Assembly (NCBI GenBank): GCA_037157565.1
Contig: JAZHRO010000046.1
Span: 13,924,501 to 13,988,500 of the forward strand
Source: Thalassia testudinum
Taxonomy: Eukaryota; Streptophyta; Magnoliopsida; Alismatales; Hydrocharitaceae
Length of the DNA stretch: 64,000 bases
Direction: 5' to 3'
Part shown: positions 1-10,467 of the stretch, in pieces
How positions within the stretch are numbered: position 1 is the first letter of the stretch
Layout of the letters: the number at the start of each line of letters is the position of its first letter
Notes under the pieces: generated by a model
Told to the model about the DNA's origin: nothing
Seen by the model: only the letters and a program-made list of their open reading frames with translations
Database searches by the model: none
Program-made: the position numbers and the translations under genes

Positions 1-413
1 TAACTCTTTGTCCCTTTGCAACTCTGCTCTGACCTTCGTCTTGATGCTCTAGATCTGAGGTGCTGCTGCATCTCACACAAGCATCCCACAAGCGACATCG
101 TTTCTCTGCCACTTTCTTCTCTCTCTCTTTTGTTTTCTCTTTCTATCTATCTATTTTGATTTAGCATAGCAATTTCTACTATGAAAAACTCTTTATCAAT
201 GCAATGAAATTTGATCTCATGAATATCTGATGCCTCTTTGTACATATATACATCTATAAATACCTATTTTATTGAAAAGCTTTTGCAAAAATTGAGATTG
301 CCTCCCTACGAATGACCCGATACTCACCGGAGTTTTGTAAATTTATTTGTCGACATGTTTTCGCGCTATGCTACAACTAATTAACTTTTAAAACACAAAT
401 TATGCGCTGAACA
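1..413 (+). mobile_element. 3' end of an LTR inserted in element A, cut by the window edge
   Basis: This is the right-hand part of a + oriented gypsy LTR ending in GCGCTGAACA. Two marks seen in the other LTRs support it. One is the block GCCTCCCTACGAATGACCCG at 300-319, about 110 bases before the LTR end. The other is a terminal stretch with TTTTAAAACAC near 386, matching the solo LTR at 531-3238 and the LTR at 63114. Immediately after 413 the sequence becomes gypsy pol of element A, and the likely right target duplication is ACGAC (414-418). The left copy is outside the window, so I cannot tell a solo LTR from the 3' LTR of a longer element. Confidence 0.75.
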
Positions 414-530
414 ACGACCATCCCGAGAAATGCAAAGATGACTCAATCCAAATCTGCAAGAGGTCGTGAAAAAGGAGATCATCAAGTGGTGGGATCATCT
501 ACCCGATCTCCGACAGTTACTAGGTGAGCC
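414..530 (+). pseudogene. pol: Element A pol fragment: N-terminal edge of reverse transcriptase
   Basis: This short remnant of Athila-type pol encodes the stretch just before the RT fingers. It is recognisable as the equivalent of RPSREMQRRLNPNLQEVVKK followed by the '[16 protein letters not shown]' region of element D. One arginine codon is now TGA, about 7 bases are missing after 'IIKW' and shift the frame, and a tryptophan codon has become TAG. The reading continues at 3239, across the solo LTR that splits it. It is the most 5' part of element A in the window; gag and protease lie to the left or are lost. Confidence 0.8.
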
Positions 531-2284
531 TGTTCGCATGCTAAATCGGTGTTTTAAGATTGTTGTGTTGTGATATAGCCAAAATAGTGCTTAAACAAAT
601 AAATTTTATTACTCGAAAAGGTTTCAAGGTCGAACACAGGGAGCAATATGGAATTTGAAGGTCAAGATCACAATTTAAATCAAGTATAATGATTGCAATG
701 AGAGTAATGTCAGGATAAATTTGCAAAAAGAATGGAGTAAAATGGGATTTGAATCACCAATTACTTCTCACAAATAACACTCAAATCAATGCTTAAATAT
801 ATGCAATTAAAGTAGTAATATAGGGTGATTTTTCTTTTGTTCTTCTTCTTCTCTTCTTTCTTCTTCTTGCTCTACTGTGGCTCCCTTTTCTCTTCTTCTT
901 CTTTTCTTCTTCTTTCTCTGTTGCCTCCTCCTTCTTCTTCTTTTCTTCTTCCTCTTTTGTTCAGCCTCTTCTTTCTTCCTCTGCTGTTGCGGGTCCTCTC
1001 CTTCTTCTCTGTTCAGCCTCTTTACATAGGGGAGGGGCTTCTTGAATTGGCTAAGTGTTAGCCAATACTCTCTGCAACAAAACCCTTGCCCTACCCCGCG
1101 CAATCTCACCTTCCCTTTCTCTCTTGGGCTCCGCCCTCCCAGGGCCTTTCTCAGGATATCGGGCACACGTGCACTCAGGACCAGGGCTGCAGGAGTGGGT
1201 TGCAGCCGGGGAGTGCTTAGGTTAGGCGGGTTATCAAGCGCACCAGGTCCGCAGGGTCCGAGTCACAGACGAGGTGCGTAAGGCGTGCATGTGAGGACCT
1301 CACCCCCTGTGTGTGCTGTGGTGATAAGCTAATGGAAGAAATTCAATATATGAGTGCACCTTAGCTCTTCCACGAATGGTGTGGGTCTAAATGTCCCTCT
1401 TTCTTCGCGTGTGCCTACAGCTGTGAGGATCTTCAAATTGGCATTGCAACTCTCCTTGAAGTCCTTGATTGAGGACCTAGAGAGGGTCCTGGAGTGAAAC
1501 TGTGTCTCCTGGAGCTAAGACCTGGACCTCGCGTAGCCAGAACACCATGAACATGGTCGGAGAAGATAACGCGGTGGCAGAGCTTCGGCCTGGAACCTGA
1601 AATAGAGAATAAGGCCTTTTGGCCACGTCAAAACACCTCAGAAGGTTTGCCAGACATTGGCGAATGTAATGGCAGTGGTTTCATGGAGGATAAAGGTGCG
1701 TGGTGGTCGCACGGACTCGAAGAAGGTGGTTGGTGATGAGTTTGTTCGGGGGCCCGTTTGAGTGGAGAGAATGGGAAATAAAGATGGGGGTTCGGTGCAG
1801 ATGGATGAGGCGGAGCTCGTGGGAGTGTCAATGAGGCATTTGGAGTAGTGTAGCGATGGGAGCGCTTCGCCGGAGGAGTGGCCGGACGCGGAAGGAACGA
1901 CGGTGAACAGGCAGTAGCGTGGTCGAAATTGAGTGCGGTTGAGATGAAAAATGAAGTAGAGGAGGTAAGGGGCTTATCTAGGTAGTTAGTCGACGGAGGG
2001 GAGTTGAGGTGGCATCGATTGCAGTATTGTCAACGTCGGGGAAGAAACTAATCTGATGAGTGGCGGACGGTGAGGATGAAGGAGATAGGGGCATCGGTGG
2101 GTGCTGCTCAACGCGGAAGAAGGCAAGGAGGAAGAGTCTGGCACTGGTATTGCGGTCAAACAACAAGGTGAGCCAAGGAGGGTCGCTTGAGCTTGAAGAG
2201 CAATTCGGCTAGAGGAGGAGAGAGGAATTTAAGGGCTTCTCTGGTAGAATTCAAGCTTGAGGGATTCGGTATGAGCAGGGGGTG

Positions 2285-2292
2285 CTTTTATA
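2285..2292 (-). promoter_or_regulatory. TATA box of solo LTR 1
   Basis: On the minus strand the sequence reads TATAAAAG within TGTATAAAAGCACC. It lies about 0.95 kb from the sense start of the LTR and just downstream of two strong hairpins (2373-2409 and 2447-2498). Its position fits the U3/R boundary of a gypsy LTR. Transcription start is not visible from sequence alone. Confidence 0.55.
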
Positions 2293-2372
2293 CACCTCAG
2301 GAGGACGGTTAGAGCTTAGGAAGCAAGCTTCCCAAGCTTGGAAAGCTCGCTGAAGTTTAGGAATTCCTTGAT

Positions 2373-2409
2373 ACCCAAATCTCTCATGTGTTCGCATGAG
2401 AGATTGGGT
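2373..2409. repeat. Inverted repeat in U3 of solo LTR 1 (15-bp stem, one bulge)
   Basis: ACCCAAATCTCTCATG (2373-2388) pairs with CATGAGAGATTGGGT (2395-2409) around the loop TGTTCG. All 15 positions pair and one A bulges. It lies about 80-125 bases upstream of the TATA box in the LTR's sense direction. Confidence 0.85.
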
Positions 2410-2446
2410 AGGTTCTAGGGCTTAGGATTAGGTTCAAAAGGAAGGG

Positions 2447-2498
2447 AATTTCTTGACGAACTTCCCTTTCAAATTTGAAAGGGATTCGTCAAGAAATT
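2447..2498. repeat. 52-bp near-perfect palindrome in U3 of solo LTR 1
   Basis: The outer arms AATTTCTTGACGAA (2447-2460) and TTCGTCAAGAAATT (2485-2498) are perfect complements. Inside them CCCTTTCAAA (2464-2473) is perfectly complementary to TTTGAAAGGG (2474-2483). The only irregularity is CTT on one side against A on the other. That gives 24 paired bases with essentially no loop, so the DNA could extrude a cruciform. Confidence 0.9.
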
Positions 2499-3238
2499 AG
2501 GGAGTTCTTTCCTTTTTAAGGTCACCGAAGTAAGTAGGAATAGGTTTAATGGCGATAGGGACCTTTCTGTGAGAATGATGACAAAGTTAGGGGCCTATTT
2601 GAAAATATTTTGAAAGTTAAGGGTAGAAATGTAATTAGATAAGACCAATTTGCAAACTAGGTCAAGACAAACTCATCTTGGGTCCAAGTTTTGGTAAAAC
2701 CTAATTTGGACCTAAGGAATCCAATGGTGAAGTTGGATTTTTGTTTGATCATGTTTGATGGGGTAATTTCTGCAAAAACCTAAATTAGGGCACATGTCTG
2801 TCTGTGTTCTATTTTGGGTCAAAATGGGTTTTGATGGTCAAATTGATGGTTCCAAACCCTAGATAATATTTTTTTATGAATTTTGAATGGTTTAGGTGAA
2901 TTTTATCCTGATTAGAACCTCAGTTCATTAAGCGGGTCTATTTTTAGGGTTTCAAAAGTCATTTAATTCTCAAAACACGTGCAAACCCTTTTCTGATTAT
3001 TCTAACCCACTTGTTATCTTTTTAAGACCAATTGACCTTCATTCAACTCCTGAGAAAACCCATGGTTGTACTGCATTCATGATGAGCTAGTAAAATTACA
3101 GTTTTAACCTTAGTTTCTTGTTTTTCCCTCAGAATGATTATGTTGTGAGTTGTGACTCTCTGGCGGTTATGTAGGAGCATTTATTGACTTAATTGGGTCA
3201 AAATGAACTAGTTATAGCTCATAATGGTGTTCCCATCA

Positions 3239-4854
3239 GAGCCCAATCCAGGTTGTGCCTAAGAAGGTAGGGCTCACTGTTATCACAACTGAATACGGAG
3301 AGACCATCCCAACCCGCATTGCGAATTCATAGAGTCTGCATTGATTATCGAAGATTGAATGCTTCCACGAAGAAAGATCATTTCCCACTACCATTTATTG
3401 ATCAGATTCTCAAGAAATTGGCAAGAAATCGATTCCTCTGTTTCTTGGATGGTTACTCCAAATATAATCAAGTGGAAATTCGTCAAGAGGATCAGGAAAA
3501 GACTACCTTTACCTGCCCCTACGGTACATACATGTTCCGTAGGATGCCTTTTGGGTTATTTAATACACCCACCACCTTTCAGTGTTGCATGCTAGCCATA
3601 TTCTCTGACATGGTAGGTAAATACCTTGAAGTATTCATGGGCGACTTCTCTGTATTTGGTGAATCTTTTCATGAATGCCTCTTATATCTGGTCCAAATCC
3701 TTAAAAGATGCATTGAAGTGAACCTGGTTCTTTCCTGGGGAAAGAGCCACTTCATGGTTCCTGAAGGCATCGTTCTAGGACATCTTGTTTCTGAGAGAGG
3801 TATTCAAGTTGATCGAGCCAAGATGAAGTTGATTTCCAAACTTCCTGTGCCTAACTTGGTCAAAGATATCAGATCATTCTTGGGGCACATGGGTTTCTAT
3901 TGATGATTTATATCTGATTTTCCCAAGATTGCATGCCCCTTGACGAACCTCCTCTCAAAAGACATGCCTTTCGAGATGACGTGTGAGTGCATTCATGCAT
4001 TTAAGATCCTGCGTGACTGAGTCACCCAAGCACCAATCCTGCAATCCCCTGACTAGTCTCAACCCTTTGAGATCAAGTGTGATGCATCTAACTATGCAGT
4101 GGGAGCGGTGTTAGGGTAGAAAATCAACGGGAAACTCGTGATCATATACTACACTAGCAAGACATTGGATGAGGCTCAATGTAATTACACTATTACGAAG
4201 AAAGAGCTGTTGGCTGTCTTATTTGGCTTGGAAAAATTCAGATCATACCTCCTGGGTTCCCATGTCATTATAAACTTGGATCACACTGCAGTGAAGCACT
4301 TACTCATGAAGAAGGATGCGAAATCGAGATTAATTTGATGGATCTTGCTTTTGCAAGGATTCAATCTTGAAATTTGTGACAAGGCGGGAAAGCAGAACAT
4401 GGTAGCTGACCATTTATCTCACCTTCCTTCTTCGGTCATTGACCCGTCTGGACCGATTACTGAGCATTTTCTAGATGAGCATCTATTGGCTATTAACGGA
4501 CTTCCCTGGTTTGCTGACATAGTAAACTACTTCGTTATAGGGAAAGTCCCTCCAGATTAGGCAACTTCCCGGAGGGATAAGTTGATTTCCGATACCAATT
4601 ACTACATTTGGGAAGAACTACATCTCTTCCATATTGGCAATGATCAAGTAATCTGGAGATGAATCCCTGACAACGAGGTCAATAGCATCATCTCATTCTG
4701 TCATGACTAGGCCTGCGGTGGCCATTTCTCTGGTTAGAAAATTGTAGCGAAGATCCTCCAGTTGGCCCACAATTTTCCAAGACGCACAAACTTATTGTAG
4801 GGCATGCGCTCGTTGTCAAACCTTAGGCAACATGGGCCCATGTGATATGATGAC
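3239..4854 (+). pseudogene. pol: Element A pol: RT, RNase H and integrase zinc finger (dead)
   Basis: This is the Athila-type polymerase of the host element. Domains in order are RT (about 3239-3960), RNase H (about 4070-4420) and the HHCC zinc-binding start of integrase (about 4690-4830). The RT longest open stretch is 3319-3903. Its catalytic loop reads FMGD, not FMDD: the GGC codon at 3640-3642 replaces the first active-site aspartate. Two adjacent arginine codons (CGACGA in relatives) are now TGATGA at 3901-3906. Further stops sit where relatives have W, Q and R codons (for example TGG to TAG, CAG to TAG, CGA to TGA). No active product is possible. The gene continues after the solo LTR at 6492. 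Confidence 0.92.
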
Positions 4855-6491
4855 TGATTACGCAGCAATCATAGGCCCTAGTTCACCTGAATTAAGGTAG
4901 AACCTAGCTTAACATGGGCATTTTGCATGCATACACATCATACTTTGCATCCTAGATGATTTATATGTTTTATACATAATAATGTTCTATTTGAGGGGTA
5001 TTAATAATTGCAGGTAATCGAGGGTGCAGATGACCGATCCAACCTTATGGATCTATTTAGAACGATGACGGGAGTCTAACGCTTCCAAGATTGCATCAAT
5101 CAGATTTCCGTAGCACCTTAGGGAGTCTGCAGAAGTAGGAGATAAGGGGCAAACTAAAGAATATCTGGACCTCAGATGAAAAATCCAACCACATGGATGA
5201 ATCTGGATCAATGTTCATAGTCCAACGACGTGGAAATTAGCTCAATCAGAGGCCTACATCATTAGATACAAGGAGAAGAAGATGGATGGCCATGATGGCG
5301 CCACGTAGCACCATCATAGCCGCCCCTCACCGCACCCCAATTTGGGTAGGAAAGTTGTGGGCCATTGGATTGTCATCCAACATCAGCGATGCATCCACAT
5401 CGCCCACCTCCACTCGCTTCATCAAGCGAGGGCGAGATCTCGACAGTTAGATTTCCATCCAACGGTCGAGGGCGACTGCACAGGAGATGGAATCACAACA
5501 ATCCATGTGTGTAGCACAACAGAGAGCACGCTTAACAGCCAACGCACAACGCGGGTTTGAGTCGCGATGTGGGAATTGGCCACGTGTGGATGAAATTCAA
5601 TCGCAGGATCATCATCGGGCAGATCAGGTGCGGATGTATGGTGGGCACAGGAGCATCAAATGAAGACGCACGTGATGACGCGTGCCTTAGGAGTCTGTCA
5701 GGTGCAGTGCATGCTTTTCAAGCCATCAGATTGAGAGATTGGACGGCTGAGAAGGCTTAGGATTTGAGGCACGGATTGAGGCTATGCAGCAGGCGTGCAG
5801 ACGAAACGGTGAGCAACGGGCGAGCGGAGGCCGTTAGATGCAGATCCAAGGGTGCACAGTGCACCACGTGTCAGTACCAGATCAAACTCTGAATGGAAGA
5901 AGGATTTGGAAGGCTTAATCAAGACCGTTGATCTCCTGATCAACGAATCTGATTAATCTGAAGCTTTTGCACGGAATTAAAGGCTCCAATGCCCTAAATG
6001 CCCTTCATAAAAGCTATAAAAAGAGGCCTTAGGGTCCCCTTTGAAGGCCATTCCATAGTTTTTTCCTCTTCTTCCTCCGTGTACAACTCCTCTCTCTTCT
6101 TCTTCCCGTCTTCTCTTCCTCCATCTTTGCATCTTCGTCTGAAGTGTCCGTTGTGTCACCCCGATGGATCGTTGTTACTCTTCCCACCTCTCCAGAAGGC
6201 CACCACGGACCACCCGTGTTGCCCTCATTCTATTACAATAGTAGTTGTTTACATTCATGCTTACATTTTATTGCATATATCAAATTCAATCTCTCTTTGT
6301 GGTGTGGATATTGTGATTGATTGTTTCTATTACTTGGTATTTATATTTGAAACAAACGGATGAAATCAAAAGTGCTTTTTGCCTCCTTGTGATTGATCGG
6401 GACTTACCAGTTACATTAATTTATTTGCTTGAGACGTATTTCGTGCTATACTACAATGCACTCATCTTTTATGAGATCTACGCCCTGAACA
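4855..6491 (+). mobile_element. Solo LTR 2 (plus orientation), 1.64 kb
   Basis: It starts TGATTACGCAGCAATCATAGG, like the LTRs of element X, and ends in CCCTGAACA. The flanks ATGAC (4850-4854) and ATGCC (6492-6496) are a 5-bp target duplication with one substitution, and integrase coding resumes at 6492. A TATA box TATAAAAA lies at 6015. The 3'-end block GCCTCCTTGTGATTGATCGG is at 6381-6400, about 110 bases from the end. Its middle resembles the LTR of element E (41031-42686), for example the run that describes 'bases after CGATCCAACC'. No interior or partner copy exists, so it is a solo LTR. Confidence 0.88.
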
Positions 6492-6898
6492 ATGCCATTG
6501 AATCCAATCATCGTGTGTGAAATCTTTGACATCTGGGGAATTGATTTCATGGGACCCTTTCTGGGATCTAATGGCTTTGAATATATCTTACTCGCTGTTG
6601 ATTACATCTCTAAATGGATCGAATCCATTCCCAACAGAACAAGTGACCATAAAGTTGTTCTTCGGTTCATTCAAGAAAGCATCTTTTCCAGATTTGGGGT
6701 TCCAAAGGCTATCATTAGTGATGGCAGGTCTCATTTTGCAAATGCGCACTTCCAGTCCCTAATGAAAAAGTACGGGGTGTCGCATCGTATCTCGACTTCG
6801 TATCACACCCAGATTAATGGATTGGCTGAACTGTTAAATCAGTAGATCAAGAAGATTCTTCAGGCCATTATTTGACCTGGCAGGAAGGATTGGTCTAC
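6492..6898 (+). pseudogene. pol: Element A pol: integrase catalytic core, first part
   Basis: The reading includes [10 protein letters not shown] (first Asp of the DDE triad), ISDGRSHF (second Asp) and the GLAEL segment that holds the Glu. The rve core is therefore recognisable and all three acidic residues are present. A TAG follows shortly after the Glu (near 6843) and another stop replaces a codon near 6873. Element X is inserted within the next conserved block, RKDWS^RLPEALWAYRT in relatives, and the gene resumes at 16498. Confidence 0.9.
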
Positions 6899-7356
6899 TG
6901 ATTGCGCAGCAATCATAGGCCTTAATTGACCTAATTAGGGTAGGACTTAGCATAAATTAGGGTAATTCATGCATGCATAAGCATTATCTGCATCTTTACT
7001 GCTTTCTTTTAGCTATGCATAAAATAATGCTATAATGTACTGATTGGGTGCATTATGATAATTACAGGTAATAAGCTGACCAGAAGGTAGATCGGAAGCT
7101 GGATTAAGAATAATGGGTGTTACAGCAGAGCTGGAGCAGAAGACTTAGATTAGATGTACGAATAATGATGTAAGGGAGTTAAGGTTTGCTATTCTATTAA
7201 GTTGGAATAAAGCAGTAAAATGTGAATAGCTTAGGTCCATCCTAGCCCTAGGATAGCCTAGAGACTTCCCCCAAGACTTAGCCACCCTTAGATTAGGTCA
7301 CAGCACCTTAGGAAGTCCTAAAACCCTAGTTTCAACCCTTATCTGGATGTCTAGAA

Positions 7357-7575
7357 AAGTTATAGGACATCCATAACCCTTAGCCATCTCCTGCACACCT
7401 CAAACCCACTTCTGCAGTGTTATTGGACGTCCAAGCACTTTGTCAGACGTCCAATTTCCGCAGAATACCTAAAACAGAACCTAAAATTCCCCCCGACTCT
7501 GATTGGATGTCCAAACAACAAGTCTAGACTTCTAATTTTTTAGTATAAGATGTCTGACACTATTATTAGACGTCT
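7357..7575 (+). promoter_or_regulatory. Array of palindromic GGACGTCC-like octamers in X U3
   Basis: Within about 220 bases there are repeated variants of the palindrome (G/A)GACGTC(C/T): GGATGTCT, GGACATCC, GGACGTCC, AGACGTCC, GGATGTCC, AGATGTCT and AGACGTCT. In the 3' LTR (about 14755-14995) two of the variants that read TG here are CG (GGACGTCC, AGACGTCT), so the ancestral unit contained ACGT and is decaying at CpG. GACGTC is the core bound by plant bZIP factors (established); use by a bZIP here is inference. Confidence 0.5.
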
Positions 7576-7906
7576 GATACTGCTCTCCAATTCCTATTTT
7601 GAGATTCAAGCCTTGATCTTGGATCTCTAGGTCCCTAAACCCCATTCCAACCCCATAGGAACCTAAACTAAGGTGCCCTAACCCAAGTACATCACCTCTA
7701 GACCTCCCTAAGGACCTAATTAGGTCCTCACTAAACCTAATTGACTTAGATCTTAGCCAATTCCATCAGCCCATTCAATTAGACTCATTAAGTCCAATTG
7801 AGCCCTGATCTTAGCACACACCGTCCAATTGGACTCAGTGAGAGTCCAATTGACCTAGACCTAAATTAATTGAGTTGTTTTACTCTCAATTAAGTTTCCA
7901 CACACC

Positions 7907-8183
7907 CAATTAAACTTGTATTAAGTTTAATTGCACTTTACCTTAGTGAATTAGGGTTTATAACCCTAATTTGAGACATACCTTGATCTAAACCCACTAG
8001 AACCTAACCTAATCAACCTAGCCACCTAAGTTTCGACCCACACACACCCACACACACCATCCACACGAAAATACCTAGCCTAGAGTTCTCTAGAACTCTC
8101 TACCATGTGTGGTTGCCTTGGTTGCTAAAATTAGCAACCAAGAGCTATTCAATTTTTAGATCCACATTTGGTGGATCTAAAAA
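7907..8183. repeat. Ladder of perfect inverted repeats in X U3
   Basis: Successive hairpins are: CAATTAAACTT/AAGTTTAATTG (7907-7933, loop 5); AATTAGGGTT/AACCCTAATT (7949-7971, loop 3); AGAGTTCT/AGAACTCT (about 8092-8109, loop 2); CTTGGTTGCTAA/TTAGCAACCAAG (8117-8142, loop 2); and TTTTTAGATCCAC/GTGGATCTAAAAA (8153-8183, loop 5). All arms listed are perfect in this copy. The 3' LTR keeps the same set, plus a perfect CAATTGGACTC/GAGTCCAATTG at 15187-15211 that is damaged in the 5' LTR. Confidence 0.9.
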
Positions 8184-8233
8184 CCACCATCCATCCTCTC
8201 TCTCTCACTCTCCCACGAGCTCCCACCATAGGC

Positions 8234-8296
8234 CTCTCTAGAGAATTCCATAATTCTCTAGAGAGCTTCCCTTAGGTCTATAAAAAGACCAAAGGG
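8234..8296 (+). promoter_or_regulatory. X core promoter: two tandem hairpins with the TATA box in the loop
   Basis: CTCTCTAGAGAATT (8234-8247) and AATTCTCTAGAGAG (8252-8265) form a perfect 14-bp stem with loop CCAT. Four bases later CCCTTAGGTCT (8269-8279) faces AGACCAAAGGG (8286-8296) across ATAAAA (8280-8285), so the TATA box CTATAAAAAG straddles the loop. In the 3' LTR the second stem is perfect over 11 bp (15670-15680 with 15687-15697). TATA position fits a U3/R boundary. The function of the hairpins is unknown. Confidence 0.8.
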
Positions 8297-9093
8297 GTGG
8301 CCATTTGCACCCATCCACTTTTTGGCCATACTTTCTTGGCTCCATCCACCTCTACTTAGGCTAGCCACCACCATCTCCACTCTATCTTCACGAGTTGAGC
8401 ACCACCATGAAGGACACCATGCCAGGATGCTGGATCACTCCTCCAACCTCTCTGCAATGGCCAGCCTAAGCTCCATTGGCCGCCCCTCTTTCTCCTCTCC
8501 ACCACTCTAAGGCCATCGGAGCCCACCTCCGAATGCCCTCACTTTTGATAGATTAGTAGCTAGCTCTTTACATTTATTGCTTTTATTTACTGCTTAGTAT
8601 TGTAGTTCTTATTCTCTCGAAATGATGCATGCAAAATCCCCCCGTAGATTCTTCTATGCGATTGTTTTCTGATAGCTAGCTTTACATTTTTAAGCATTCC
8701 TGTACAAGCTTTCCTCTACATCCATGTTGCAAACATCCTCTGAATGAATGAATGAAAAATATATTTTTTATATAAATATGTCTATGTGTTGAGAATCACC
8801 ATGAGCTCATTGCAATATCTTTTGTGTGATTAATGTTGCCTGCTTTTCAATTTCTAATATAGTTGCAACTAAGCATGTCGTACTTCAATACGTAATAATC
8901 ATACACCGGTGTGTGATTTTAAATAGAGTAGGGCGGTAAAAGATCGAATTCAAAAGTAAAACAAACGCCTCCCAGAGATGAACGACCGAGACTCAAGTCT
9001 CATTATCTTTTATTGAATATCTTTGTTTGATCGTATTGCACACTATACTATGACGTTTTCTTAGCAGAAATGCGCTTTACGATAACAAACAAA

Positions 9094-9111
9094 TGACATC
9101 GTTGCCAAGGA
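9094..9111 (+). other. Element X primer-binding site (decayed tRNA-Asp type)
   Basis: TGACATCGTTGCCAAGGA starts 2 bases after the 5' LTR. It matches the TGGCGCCGTTGCCGGGGA primer site of the other elements at 13 of 18 positions. All five differences are G-to-A or C-to-T transitions, as expected from decay of methylated cytosines. The complement corresponds to the 3' end of plant tRNA-Asp. Confidence 0.75.
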
Positions 9112-10467
9112 GACAATGTTATTTCTTTTTTTGATTTCGATCTTTCAAACCATCACTGACAAATCTTCCTCTACTCTATTTTTGGATGTGCAGGAAAATG
9201 GGAAAAAGAATGGGATCTGCACACTCAACGAGTGCGGAAAAGAAATCCAGGTGAACATCATCTTCTCTTAGATTAGGTTTTCTTCTGAACCTTAGGATTA
9301 GATTTATTTCCTACAGTTCTTTTGAAAAAAAAAAGAGAAAGGAAAACTTATTCATTTTCGTGAAAAAAATATTCAAAAAGAAAAATAAAAAAAATCTAGA
9401 TTAGGTTTCTTTTTGAATCCTAGGTTAGTTTGAAAAAAGTAAAAAAAAAAATATATATATATGTATATATATTTGAAAACCCTTTGAAAGAAAAAATTTT
9501 TTGGAAAAAAAAAAATGCAAAAGTTTTGAAAAAAAAACATTTTTTTTTGGTGGAAAGTTTGGATTTCAAACTCAAACCCTCTTTAAAAGCTTTTCCACCA
9601 TTCTTTGATTTTCGGCCAGATTTCAAAGTCCGATTTAAAAATTCGCAAACAAAAAATTCTGAAATTAGGGATAGACCTTCATTTTCAAACCATCTTTCAA
9701 ATGGCACCATTCTTTTTCCAAGTATACAATTTTTAAAAATTCACGAAGTTTCAAGGGGGTCAGACTAACCCAGATTTGAGATTTTTCAAAATTCAAAAAG
9801 CTATTTCGAGCAATCCACGAATATGTTTTGACTAAAAATGGTGGGGTTTAAAATCTGATCTTATTAGTTTTATTTTCCATATTTTTACCGAATTTTTGAA
9901 AGTCATTTGATACTGTTTCAAAGCGAAAAATCGATCAGGAGTCAAAATTCCAGATCTGACCCCCAGACATTCAAAAATCTCTAAACATTCGGTTGAAATA
10001 GTAAAAATTCCAGAAAAATATTCTCTAAAAATATAATTGAAAAAGGAATCTACTCACCAAATTTTAAGTTAATTGGATTCCAATTGTTGTCAGAGAACGA
10101 ATTTTATTTTTGTGGTCTATTGAAACAGAAAAACACAAAAGAACAAATCCCTAGAATTGCATGAACCTTAGGCTAAATCTTTAGGGTTACAACTTAGAGA
10201 CCACATTTGGGCTAACCTAGACTTAGTCAAGTCTAGTACTTAGCTGATAAATTGGTCACCTTGTGGGCCACTCACCAAAAGAAAACCCCAACTGAAGAAA
10301 ATGGGCTAAAAATCAATTTTAAAACATGAATTAAACCCGAATTCGTTGTCGTACTACTGGGTGCTTTCAACCTCTTGGATGGGTTAGCTAAGAGGTGGGA
10401 ATGCTTTCAGTTAGTTGTACGATGAATTTCTTCAGGAATTAGAACATAAAATGAAAAATCTGGTCAT
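9112..10467 (+). other. Element X 5' leader, non-coding, A/T-rich
   Basis: About 1.35 kb lies between the primer site and the reading frame. It is rich in A and T homopolymers (especially 9320-9560) and full of stops in all frames; the reading frames at 9420-9768 are homopolymer artefacts. I see no domain or sub-repeat. Its length is similar to the leaders of B, C and D (about 0.9-1.4 kb). Confidence 0.7.

Larger units (their letters stand above)
531..3238 (-). mobile_element. Solo LTR 1 (Athila-like, minus orientation), 2.7 kb
   Basis: A TG...CA-bounded segment is flanked by a perfect 5-bp duplication GAGCC (526-530 and 3239-3243), and the interrupted RT gene resumes on the other side. It reads as an LTR on the minus strand: its sense start is TGATGGGAACACCAT (3238 leftward), like the start of element A's 3' LTR at 37402. 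Its sense end resembles the LTR of element C at 63114. The block GGTCGAACACAGGGAGCA at 629-646 is the LTR 3'-end mark. No internal region or second copy is present, so it is a solo LTR left by LTR-LTR recombination. A pyrimidine-rich tract lies at 825-1020. The open reading frames in it are low-complexity or chance. Confidence 0.9.
6899..9091 (+). mobile_element. Element X 5' LTR
   Basis: The first bases, TGATTGCGCAGCAATCA, form a 7-bp stem with a 3-base loop. U3 runs to the TATA box at 8280 and holds an array of GGACGTCC-like octamers (about 7357-7575) and a series of inverted repeats (about 7907-8296). After the TATA box come short low-complexity CT-rich stretches and a repeated GAATGAATGAATGAAA near 8744. 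The 3'-end mark GCCTCCCAGAGATGAACGACCG is at 8967-8988. I see no coding potential; the reading frame at 8322-8510 is matched in the 3' LTR with no sign of selection. Confidence 0.9.
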
